From Sanguibacter sp. HDW7 (GTDB taxonomy: Bacteria > Actinomycetota > Actinomycetes > Actinomycetales > Cellulomonadaceae): a DNA stretch of 64,000 nt. The number at the start of each line of letters is the position of its first letter. Positions within the stretch are counted from its first letter, which is position 1. This document shows, piece by piece, positions 1-7,059 of this stretch. A program made the position numbers and the translations under genes. The notes under the pieces were generated by a model. The model made no database searches, was not told the DNA's origin, and saw only the letters and a list, made by a program, of their open reading frames with translations. The stretch is from NCBI RefSeq assembly GCF_011300875.1, contig NZ_CP049862.1:1860001-1924000 (forward strand), in the 5' to 3' direction.

Positions 1-522
1 GACGACGCCGTAGGCGGCGAGGACGACGACGGCGCGCCGGCCCGGCCGCGCCTCGTCGCGTGGCAGGACGACGCGTCCGACGAGTCCAGCCCCCGCCCCG
101 ACCCAGGCCGCGGCGAACGCCTGGAACGGCAGCCACGGTCCGACGCCTGCGGTGAGCAGCGCGGAGACGAGCATGGCGAGCGCGCCGAGCGTGAAGCCGA
201 GGCGCGGTCCGAGGGCGGCACCGGCGAGGACGAGCAGGAAGAACATGGGCTCGATACCGCCGACGCCCGTGCCGAGCAGGCGCAGCGCGGCGACGAGCGC
301 GGCGAGCACGCCGACGAGCGCGAGCGCGCGCGGGTCGGGCCTCTCGCGGGTCACGGCGACGAGCGCGGTCGCGAGGACGAGCGGCAGCAGGATGACGAGC
401 AGCCATGGCGCGGACTGCCCGTCGGCGCGCGGCGAGACGGACGCGACGAGCGGCCAGCCGAGCATCGCTACCCCGAGCAGGCTCGTCAGGGCGACGAGCA
501 CGCGCGACGCGACGGTGCTCAT
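1..522 (-). CDS. ECF transporter S component (partial, 3' end outside window)
   Basis: Membrane substrate-binding (S) subunit of an energy-coupling-factor importer. Translating the minus strand from the ATG at 522 gives 174 residues of alternating hydrophobic helices and then runs off the left edge. Visible segments include MSTVASRVLVALTS at the N-terminus, IEPMFFLLVLAGAALGPR near residues 96-113 and AGVGPWLPFQ near 131-140. This style of sequence is familiar from actinobacterial S components encoded beside an EcfT/EcfA pair. The ATG overlaps the stop of the upstream ATPase gene as ATGA, so translation is probably coupled. Substrate cannot be read from this fragment. The two extracellular proteins at the head of the operon hint at a corrinoid or other bulky cofactor, which is inference only. 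Confidence 0.8.
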   Translation of the reverse strand, partial: MSTVASRVLVALTSLLGVAMLGWPLVASVSPRADGQSAPWLLVILLPLVLATALVAVTRERPDPRALALVGVLAALVAALRLLGTGVGGIEPMFFLLVLAGAALGPRLGFTLGALAMLVSALLTAGVGPWLPFQAFAAAWVGAGAGLVGRVVLPRDEARPGRRAVVVLAAYGVV

Positions 523-2213
523 CGGGGCGGTCCGTCGGAGGCGCCCGGGCCGGGAGCGACGACGGCTGGCACGTCCGGGGTGTCCGGTCCGACGGGTACA
601 GAACCCGGCGTACAGGCGGGCCCGCGCACGAGGTCGGCGACGGTGAGCGCGGCGAGCGGCCGCACGACGCGCGCAACCTGCGGCGCGGCTCCGACGGACC
701 CCGTGAGCACCGCGCGCGCGGCCCCGTCGGTGACGACCTCGCCGTCGGCGAGGACGATCACCCTGTCGGCGGCCTCGGCGGCGGTCTCGACGTCGTGCGT
801 CGCGAGGACGACGGTCGCGCCTGCGGCGGCGCGCTCGCGGAGCGCGGCGACGAGCGCGTGGCGCGCGGGCGTGTCGAGGCCGCGTGTGGGCTCGTCGAGC
901 AGGACGACGCCCGCCCCGGCGGCGAGCTGGATCGCGAGGACGAGCGCGAGCCGCTCCCCCTCGGACAGGTCGCGCGGGTGGGTCGCGCCGTCGATGCCGG
1001 GGACGAGCCCGTCGAGCAGCGCGCGCGTCGTGCCGGGGGCCGCGTCGGCGTCGGCGTCGCCTCCCTCGCACTCGGAGGCGACGGTCGGCGCGAAGAGCAG
1101 CGCCCCGACCTCCTGGGGCACGAGCGCGACGACGCGTCGGGCGTCGGGCGCGGCGAGCTTTGCGGGATCGACGCCCGCGACGTCGAGGCGAGCGCGGTGC
1201 GGCAGCGCACCGGCGAGCGCGCGCAGCAGCGACGACTTGCCCGCGCCGTTGCGTCCCATGAGGACGGTGACCTCGCCCGCGTGGAGCTCGAGGTCGAGCC
1301 CGTGGACGACGGTGCGGGTGCCTCGTCGCACCTCGAGGCCGCGCGTGCGGACGCGCGCCTCGGTGGGCGCTGGATCCGCGGCGTTCCCGTGGCCGCTGGG
1401 AGCGTCGACCCGCAGCCCGACGACGCCCGGCGCTGCGACGTACCTCCGCCGCGCCTCCCGCACGTCCCGAGGTACGTCGTCCCAGCCGACAAGGTCGGCG
1501 AGCCGTACGAGCGGCGGCGCCTGCGGCGTCGCCCGCAGCACGTCGTTCCCGCCGGCGCGCAGGCTCCCGTCGCCGGGCAGGTGCCACACGCGGTCGACCA
1601 CGCCCGTGAGGCGTTCGAGCCGGTGCTCGGCGACGACGACGGTGAGGCCGACGTCGTGCGCGAGGCGGCGCAGCGCGCCGACGACGTCGTCGGCTGCGAC
1701 CGGGTCGAGCGCGGACGTCGGCTCGTCGAGCAGGAGCACGGAGGGCTCCGAGACGAGGACCGCACCGAGGGCGACGCGCTGCGCCTGCCCGAGCGAGAGC
1801 GTGTCGAGGCGGCGCTCGCGCAGCTCGGCGATGCCGAGGAGGTCGAGCGTGTCCTCGACGCGCCGCCTCATCGCCGCCGGGGCGACGCCCTGCTGCTCGA
1901 GGCCGAACGCGAGCTCGGTCTCGACGTGGGCGGTGACGAAGCCACGGGTCGGGTCCTGCCCGACGTATCCGGTGAGGTGCGCGCGGTCGCGCGCGGGCAC
2001 GCCGAGCAGGTCGGTCCCGTCGAGCAGGACGCGTCCCGACGCGCGCACGCCGGTGCCGTCGAGCAGCCCGCCGAGGGTGCGGAGCAGGGTCGTCTTGCCG
2101 ACGCCCGTCGGCCCGGCAAGGAGGACGACGTCGCCCTCGGCGACGTCCGCGGACGCGTCGTCGACGAGGGAGCGTCCGCCGACGGCGACGGTGAGGCCGT
2201 CGAGCCGGATCAT
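519..2213 (-). CDS. ECF transporter ATPase, two ABC domains fused (EcfA1-EcfA2-like)
   Basis: Energises the ECF importer by ATP hydrolysis on the cytoplasmic face. The 564-residue protein holds two complete ABC ATPase domains in one chain. Domain 1 has Walker A GPTGVGKTT at about residues 34-42, signature LSLGQAQR and Walker B LLLDEPTSALD. Domain 2 has Walker A GRNGAGKSS, signature LSEGERLA and Walker B LLDEPTRGLD. A longer open frame runs upstream to 3431, but the ATG at 2213 begins the ABC fold (MIRLDGL) and overlaps the EcfT stop as ATGA, so this start is preferred. Fusion of EcfA1 and EcfA2 replaces the heterodimer seen in Firmicutes and is common in actinobacteria. Confidence 0.92.
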   Translation of the reverse strand: MIRLDGLTVAVGGRSLVDDASADVAEGDVVLLAGPTGVGKTTLLRTLGGLLDGTGVRASGRVLLDGTDLLGVPARDRAHLTGYVGQDPTRGFVTAHVETELAFGLEQQGVAPAAMRRRVEDTLDLLGIAELRERRLDTLSLGQAQRVALGAVLVSEPSVLLLDEPTSALDPVAADDVVGALRRLAHDVGLTVVVAEHRLERLTGVVDRVWHLPGDGSLRAGGNDVLRATPQAPPLVRLADLVGWDDVPRDVREARRRYVAAPGVVGLRVDAPSGHGNAADPAPTEARVRTRGLEVRRGTRTVVHGLDLELHAGEVTVLMGRNGAGKSSLLRALAGALPHRARLDVAGVDPAKLAAPDARRVVALVPQEVGALLFAPTVASECEGGDADADAAPGTTRALLDGLVPGIDGATHPRDLSEGERLALVLAIQLAAGAGVVLLDEPTRGLDTPARHALVAALRERAAAGATVVLATHDVETAAEAADRVIVLADGEVVTDGAARAVLTGSVGAAPQVARVVRPLAALTVADLVRGPACTPGSVPVGPDTPDVPAVVAPGPGASDGPPR

Positions 2214-3334
2214 CGGGCGGCTCCCGCCCTGGGAGCGCGCGACGCCAGGTCCCGACGCGGCGAGGCCGGGCCGCCCGGCCCGAACGGCTCCCGACGAACC
2301 GCCCGCACCTCGGCGGCGACGGCCCCGACGACCGCGGGCAGCGCGGCAAGCACAACGGCCCCGAGCGCCCCGCCCGAGAGCGCGAGCCACGACTCCCCCG
2401 CAGGCCCTCGCACGGACGCGGGCAGCACGCCGACGAGCACGGCGGCCCCGAGACCGCTCACGACGACACCCGCACCGACCCACGTCCAGCGCGGCGGCCG
2501 GTGCAGGGTCGTCCTCCTGCCGCGCGCGCCGCCGAGCGCGATCCACGTGAGCAGTCCTGCGGCGAGCGCGAGCACGGGCGCGGCCCAGCCGGGCCAGGCG
2601 TCGTCGAGGAGAGCGAGCATCGCGAGGCCCGCCGCCGTGAGCGAGGCGAGCATGAGCGGGACCGTCCCACGCCGGGCCTGGCTCTGCGAGCCGAAGCCGC
2701 GCGCCTCCATGCCCGTCGCGGTCGCGAACGCGCGCTCGACCGAGCCCTCGAGCACGGGGACGACGACGCGCTCGAGCGTGCGCCGGTCGCGCGCACCGCG
2801 CCCCGTGAGCGTCGCGCCGCGCAGGCGCAGCGCCTCGCGCGTCTCGAGCACGGAACGTACGAGCGCGGGGAAGGCCGAGACCGCGATGACGGCGGCGGTC
2901 GCGAGCGGGCCGAGCGCCGCTGGCACGTGCCGCAGCAGCAGCCCGGCGTCGGCGATCGTGTGTGCGGCGCCGACGGCGAGGACGAGCACCGCGAGCTGGA
3001 GACCGCCCGTGAACCCTGCGAGCAGCGACTCGCGCGTCACGGGCCCGAGGAACATCAGCGGACCGAGATCGAACGCAGGCAGATCGAGCAGAACGTGCGT
3101 GCCGGGCGTCGCGAGCAGGACGTGCGCGAGGACGCGCACCGCGAGGATGACACCCGCGACGACCGCGTACACGCCGAAGCCGCGCGCTCCCTCGGGCCGG
3201 TGGACGGTGACGGTGAGGAGCACGACCGCGCCGAGCAGCGCGAGGAGCAGCAGGTTCGTCGTGAGGGTCGCCGCGGCCGCGACACCCCCGGCCCACAGCC
3301 ACCACGCTGCGGGGTGGACGGCGCCCGGCCTCAT
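2210..3334 (-). CDS. ECF transporter transmembrane component T (EcfT/CbiQ-like)
   Basis: Membrane coupling subunit linking the ATPase to the S component. The 374-residue product starts at the ATG at 3334 (MRPGAVHPAAWW). It has several hydrophobic helices in the N-terminal half and the EcfT-type cytoplasmic stretch with charged coupling sequences around RSVLETREALRLRG and TATGMEARGFG. The latter resembles the conserved ARG-type motif of EcfT (A-x-R-G). Two or three further helices follow, so it is longer than the usual ~260 aa EcfT. The start overlaps the preceding stop (ATGA) and the stop overlaps the ATPase start, which marks a translationally coupled operon. The reading upstream of 3334 in the same frame is Arg-rich and not coding-like. 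Confidence 0.88.
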   Translation of the reverse strand: MRPGAVHPAAWWLWAGGVAAAATLTTNLLLLALLGAVVLLTVTVHRPEGARGFGVYAVVAGVILAVRVLAHVLLATPGTHVLLDLPAFDLGPLMFLGPVTRESLLAGFTGGLQLAVLVLAVGAAHTIADAGLLLRHVPAALGPLATAAVIAVSAFPALVRSVLETREALRLRGATLTGRGARDRRTLERVVVPVLEGSVERAFATATGMEARGFGSQSQARRGTVPLMLASLTAAGLAMLALLDDAWPGWAAPVLALAAGLLTWIALGGARGRRTTLHRPPRWTWVGAGVVVSGLGAAVLVGVLPASVRGPAGESWLALSGGALGAVVLAALPAVVGAVAAEVRAVRREPFGPGGPASPRRDLASRAPRAGAAR

Positions 3335-4014
3335 GCGCGCGCCCGGCGCGCACGGATGACGACGACGGCGACGGCGAGCACTGCGAGCAGGCCGAGACCG
3401 GCGACGACGGCGGCACCCGGCGCGTCCGCATCGGTCCCGGCGACAGGCGCGGCCGACGGACGCGACCAGCCGTCCGGCACGTCGCCCTCGCGAGCCTGCG
3501 CGGGCGTCACCGCGGGTGCGCGCCCCTCGGAGCTTCCGACGGAGTAGACGAGGGCGAACGCCTCGCCCGCGGCGAGCTCGGTGTCGCCGACGCCCACGGT
3601 CGCGTAGCGCCACTTACCATCGTCCCCGACGGTCCACAGCGACCAGTACGCCGTCGCGGGCGGCGTCCGCCGACACGGCTCGGTGCGTGTCGAGCCGTCG
3701 GGCATCGTCACGGCCTCGTCAGGGGCGGGCCGTCCGTCGACGCGGCAGACGAACGCGAGCCCCATCTGCGCTGTGCCCTCGAGCGCGACGCCCGCTGAAC
3801 GGAGCACGTCGAGCGCGCGGCCCGTCGTCGACCCGCACCGCACGGAGCTGCCGTGCCCGTCCGCCGTGGCGGGCAGGTCTCCGAGGTCGACGACGAGCGT
3901 CACGCCCGCGCACACCTCGTCGGCGGGCGCCGACACCGCGCTCGTCGCGCCGAGACCCGTGAGTCCCAGCGCGGCGAGCACGACGGCGAGCGCCGCGCCG
4001 ACGAGGTGACGCAT
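3331..4014 (-). CDS. Membrane-anchored extracellular protein, SCO2322/DUF4430-like
   Basis: A 227-residue surface protein. Residues 1-30 form a signal peptide (MRHLVGAALAVVLAAL and on), followed by an extracellular beta-rich domain and a C-terminal hydrophobic helix ending in a basic RARRARA tail, so it should be anchored facing outward. The body shows the pattern of DUF4430: TTGRALDVLRSAG, then paired cysteines (AFVCRVDG, EPCRR), then YWSLWTVGDDGKWRYA and a VGVGDTELAAGEA turn. DUF4430 is the fold of the C-terminal beta domain of transcobalamin and intrinsic factor. The gene sits between the toroid lipoprotein gene and ecfT, overlapping both neighbours. I infer a ligand-capturing partner for the ECF importer; binding of cobalamin is not shown by the sequence. 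Confidence 0.75.
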   Translation of the reverse strand: MRHLVGAALAVVLAALGLTGLGATSAVSAPADEVCAGVTLVVDLGDLPATADGHGSSVRCGSTTGRALDVLRSAGVALEGTAQMGLAFVCRVDGRPAPDEAVTMPDGSTRTEPCRRTPPATAYWSLWTVGDDGKWRYATVGVGDTELAAGEAFALVYSVGSSEGRAPAVTPAQAREGDVPDGWSRPSAAPVAGTDADAPGAAVVAGLGLLAVLAVAVVVIRARRARA

Positions 4015-5123
4015 CAGTCGCCGCTCGTCACGAGGCCGACGAGGCCCGTTCCGAGGAGCGCGGGAATGCCCTGGGCGGACGCACGGGCGTCGGGCGCGGT
4101 GCCGTCGAAGGTGAGGGCCGCGCCGCCGTCGACCGCGACGGTCTGGGCCGCGAGCCACGTGCGCGCGTCCACGACGTCGTTCGGGGCGACGCCGGCGTCG
4201 GCGAGCGCGCTGAGCGCGACAGCCGTCGAGTTGACGTTGGCGGCAGCGGGCTCGCCCGACTGCCACGCCTTGCCGCCGTCGACGTCGGCCGCCGCGCCGA
4301 GCAGCCAGTCGCGCGCCCCGTCGGTGGCCTGGGCGTCGAGGTCCTTCGCCCCCGAGCCCGCGTAGGCGGTGAGTGCGGAGAGCGCGAAGGCCGTCGAGTC
4401 GGCGTCGCCGACGCACGCGTCGGCCTCGAGCGCGGCCGGGAACGAGCCGTCGTCGCACTGCTGCGCCGCGAGGTAGGCGGCGGCCTTGCTCGCACGCTCG
4501 GCCGCACCGTCGCCCGCGAGGGCGTCGCCGCGCACGAGCGCGAGCACGCCCCACGCCTGGCTCACCGTCGAGGAGTAGTCGTCGCCGCCGATGTCCGAGA
4601 GCCGTCCGTCCTTGCCGAGGAACGACGTGAGGCGTGCGTCGAGGTCGCGGGCGATGTCCTGGTCGGCGGCACCGAGGACGACCGCCGCCTTCGCGGTCGA
4701 GCCCGCGTAGCCCGCCGTCTTGCCGTCGCCCGCGTACGCGTCGACGACCGCGGCCGTGAACGTGCCTGCGAGGTCCTTCGCGAACGCGTCGTCCTGCGCG
4801 GCGAGCGCCGCGACGAGCACGTCGAGCGTGAGGCCCTGGTCGGGGTACGCGGTGCCGTCGAACGTCGTCGTGAAGAGGCCGTCGGTGCGCTCGACGGTTC
4901 CGAGCCACGTGAGCGCGGCGGCCGCCGTCGCGGCCGGGTCGGCGGGAGCATCGGCAGGCGGGGCCGACGTCGTCGTGGTCGGGGCGGGCGTCGTCGGCGC
5001 AGGCGACGCGGTCGTGGGTGCTGCGGAGGGCGCGTCGTCGGAGCACGCGGCGAGCGGCAGGACGAACGCGGTGGCGAGCAGGAGCGCCGCGGGACGCGAC
5101 GTGAGGGTGCGGGAGGTGCGCAT
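4014..5123 (-). CDS. Lipoprotein with alpha/alpha toroid (prenyltransferase/terpene-cyclase-like) repeats
   Basis: A 369-residue secreted lipoprotein, first gene of the ECF operon. The ATG at 5123 is preceded by GAAAGG at Shine-Dalgarno distance. A signal peptide ends in lipobox LAAC with Cys27, followed by a Thr/Pro/Ala-rich linker to about residue 70. The rest consists of Ala-rich helical repeats with DG-turn motifs (TWLGTVERTDGLF, AAYLAAQQCDDGSFP, RDWLLGAAADVDGG, RTWLAAQTVAVDGG). These are typical of the alpha/alpha-barrel seen in prenyltransferase beta subunits, squalene cyclases and the N-terminal domain of transcobalamin. Catalytic prenyltransferase or cyclase motifs are not evident, so a binding role is more likely than an enzyme. 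No known riboswitch was recognised in the 5124-5219 leader. Confidence 0.78.
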   Translation of the reverse strand: MRTSRTLTSRPAALLLATAFVLPLAACSDDAPSAAPTTASPAPTTPAPTTTTSAPPADAPADPAATAAAALTWLGTVERTDGLFTTTFDGTAYPDQGLTLDVLVAALAAQDDAFAKDLAGTFTAAVVDAYAGDGKTAGYAGSTAKAAVVLGAADQDIARDLDARLTSFLGKDGRLSDIGGDDYSSTVSQAWGVLALVRGDALAGDGAAERASKAAAYLAAQQCDDGSFPAALEADACVGDADSTAFALSALTAYAGSGAKDLDAQATDGARDWLLGAAADVDGGKAWQSGEPAAANVNSTAVALSALADAGVAPNDVVDARTWLAAQTVAVDGGAALTFDGTAPDARASAQGIPALLGTGLVGLVTSGD

Positions 5124-5219
5124 GGTGGCCTTTCGGAGGGGACGCGGAAGGTCCCGCACGTGGGCGGGAGGACCGACGCAGTCCCCCTCTGGGGCCATCA
5201 TCCTGCGTCTGCGGGGAGT

Positions 5220-5963
5220 CTAGCCGCGCCCGACGACGTCAGGCGTGGCAGTCCGCGCAGCGTCTCGCACCGCGGCCCCGCCCTGCGCATGGCGGTCGAC
5301 GGCGAACGCGATGAGCACCTGCGCGGCGACGTACGTCGCCATGACGAGGAAGTCCTTCTGCGGCGGCGCGAAGCTCGGCGCGAAGGCGCCGAGCGCGATC
5401 ATCGCGTCCGAGACGAGGAAGACCACGCCGCCGATGCCTGCGACGGGCCCGAGGCCCCACGCGAGGATCGACATGGTCGCGAGCATGCACGCGTAGACCA
5501 CGACCGCGGGCAGCAGTGCTCCTGCCTCCCCCGCGCACGCCGCGACGATGGCGACGAAGGTCGCCGCGTAGACCGGCAGGCTCCACCGTGCACGCACCGC
5601 CGCGCTCCGTCGCCGCGTCGGCCAGAACGCCGCGACGTAGACGACCTGGGCGACGAGGAAGAAGCCCACCATCGCGAGGAACGCGGCGTCGCCGTCGAGC
5701 AGGCGTGGGACCGAGTCGCCGAGCCAGGAGAGGACGAGCGCGACGAGCGTGAGCTCGACGAGCCGCGGGCGCCTGCCGCGCCTCCCGCTCGCGTCGCGGT
5801 CGGGCGTCGTCCGCAGCCACAGCCACAGCGCGACGAACACCATGAGCAGCACCTGCGTGAAGTCCCCGAGGGCCTCGGCCCCGACGAGCAGCGCCCCCAG
5901 GTGGACGGCTGTGACGGCTCCGCCCATGACGACGACGACGGTGACGGGCGCGCGAAGCCTCAC
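5220..5963 (-). CDS. YhhN-family (lysoplasmalogenase-like) membrane protein
   Basis: A 247-residue polytopic membrane protein with about eight hydrophobic helices. It fits the YhhN/TMEM86 family, whose animal members hydrolyse lysoplasmalogens; the bacterial role is less clear. Family-like features are acidic residues inside helices: LVLSWLGDSVPRLL, FFLVAQVVYVAAF and VFLVSDAMIALGAF. The start is the GTG at 5963, chosen because AAGGAGG lies five bases upstream. Longer in-frame readings lack a ribosome binding site. It is encoded alone, codirectional with the ECF operon, but separated from it by about 96 bases. Confidence 0.8.
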   Translation of the reverse strand: MRLRAPVTVVVVMGGAVTAVHLGALLVGAEALGDFTQVLLMVFVALWLWLRTTPDRDASGRRGRRPRLVELTLVALVLSWLGDSVPRLLDGDAAFLAMVGFFLVAQVVYVAAFWPTRRRSAAVRARWSLPVYAATFVAIVAACAGEAGALLPAVVVYACMLATMSILAWGLGPVAGIGGVVFLVSDAMIALGAFAPSFAPPQKDFLVMATYVAAQVLIAFAVDRHAQGGAAVRDAARTATPDVVGRG

Positions 5964-6024
5964 GGCATCCTCCTTGACGACGGCTGCGCACACGTTACGG
6001 GACGGGCTGCGCGGCCGTCCTCGC

Positions 6025-7008
6025 TCAGGTGCCCGACACGCCGAGCAGCACCTCGGAGTGGTACACGCGGAACCCGAGCCGCTCGTAGAGGCGGTACGCG
6101 CCCGTCGGGTTGGCGGTGTCGACGCCGAGCGTCCCTGCCTCCATGCCGTCCTCCCGGAAGAGCTCGAGCGCACGGGTGAGCAGGAGGCTCGCGATGCCGC
6201 GTCCGCGACCCTCACGCACGACGCCGAGCAGGTGGACGTATCCGCTCGTGAAGCCCTGTGCGGGCCAGTCGTCGGGGAAGCGGTCGCTCCGCAGGTAGCC
6301 GACGACCGGCGAGCCCTCTCGGGCGGTGTCACGCGCGACGAGGCTCCAGCCTGCCGCGAACGTCGACCGTCCCGTGAGCCAGCGCTCGGGGCTCGACGGC
6401 TGCGAGCCCCAGTGGTCGGCGAAGGCGGCGTTGTGCGCGAGGCGCACCTCCTCCTCGTCCTGCGGACCCCACTGGCTCAGGACGATGCCGTCCGCTGCGG
6501 GCGCGTCGACGAGCGGTGCGTCGAGGTCACGCCGCAGGTTCGCGTAGTGGCGCAGCGCGCCGAACCCGAGCCGTTCGTAGAGGTGCGTCGTCCCTGTGCT
6601 CTCGGTGCCGACGACCACGCCGACGCGCCACGGCACGCCGTCGCCCGAGCCACGGCGTGCGAGCAGCTCGTGCGCGCGGTCGATCCCCCAGCTCGCGACC
6701 GTGCGCCCGATCCCGCGCCCGCGCAGCTCCGGGTCGACCCCGCCGTCGAGGTAGACGCGGCGCTCGGTCGCGTCCTCGGGCGGCGCGGTGAGGAGCATCC
6801 AGGCCCTGGCGACGCCGTCCTCGTCGATCCCGACGATGCTCTCGTGGGCCAGGTCGCGCCAGGTCTCGCCGAGGTCCTCGACGACCTCGTCGAGCGACAT
6901 CCGGAACGGTTGTGCGTCGGCTTCCTCGACGGCGTTGAAGAGCCGCTGCAGGTCGTCGGCGTCCGAGGTCTCGAGGGGGCGCCATGTCAGCGAGGGATGA
7001 AGGTCCAT
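6025..7008 (-). CDS. Tandem-domain GNAT N-acetyltransferase
   Basis: A 327-residue protein made of two GNAT acetyltransferase domains. The N-terminal copy has the acetyl-CoA-binding loop GRGIGRTVASWG near residues 97-108 and ends with THLYERLGFG. The C-terminal copy has VREGRGRGIASLLL and TGAYRLYERLGFRVY. Two-domain GNATs include mycothiol synthase (MshD), which this length resembles, but no MshD-specific feature is decisive and the substrate is unknown. The ATG at 7008 has only a weak purine stretch upstream. The gene lies downstream of topoisomerase IV subunit B on the same strand with a gap of about 50 bases. Confidence 0.85.
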   Translation of the reverse strand: MDLHPSLTWRPLETSDADDLQRLFNAVEEADAQPFRMSLDEVVEDLGETWRDLAHESIVGIDEDGVARAWMLLTAPPEDATERRVYLDGGVDPELRGRGIGRTVASWGIDRAHELLARRGSGDGVPWRVGVVVGTESTGTTHLYERLGFGALRHYANLRRDLDAPLVDAPAADGIVLSQWGPQDEEEVRLAHNAAFADHWGSQPSSPERWLTGRSTFAAGWSLVARDTAREGSPVVGYLRSDRFPDDWPAQGFTSGYVHLLGVVREGRGRGIASLLLTRALELFREDGMEAGTLGVDTANPTGAYRLYERLGFRVYHSEVLLGVSGT

Positions 7009-7059
7009 GGACCCAGCATGCGCCGTGGCCGGTCGCCGGGTCGACCCCTTATCGCCCGG

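Noticed and set aside
5124-5219. Cobalamin riboswitch in front of the ECF operon
   Set aside because: Only a small hairpin (5152-5157 with 5164-5169) is present, and the leader is too short and lacks the B12 box.
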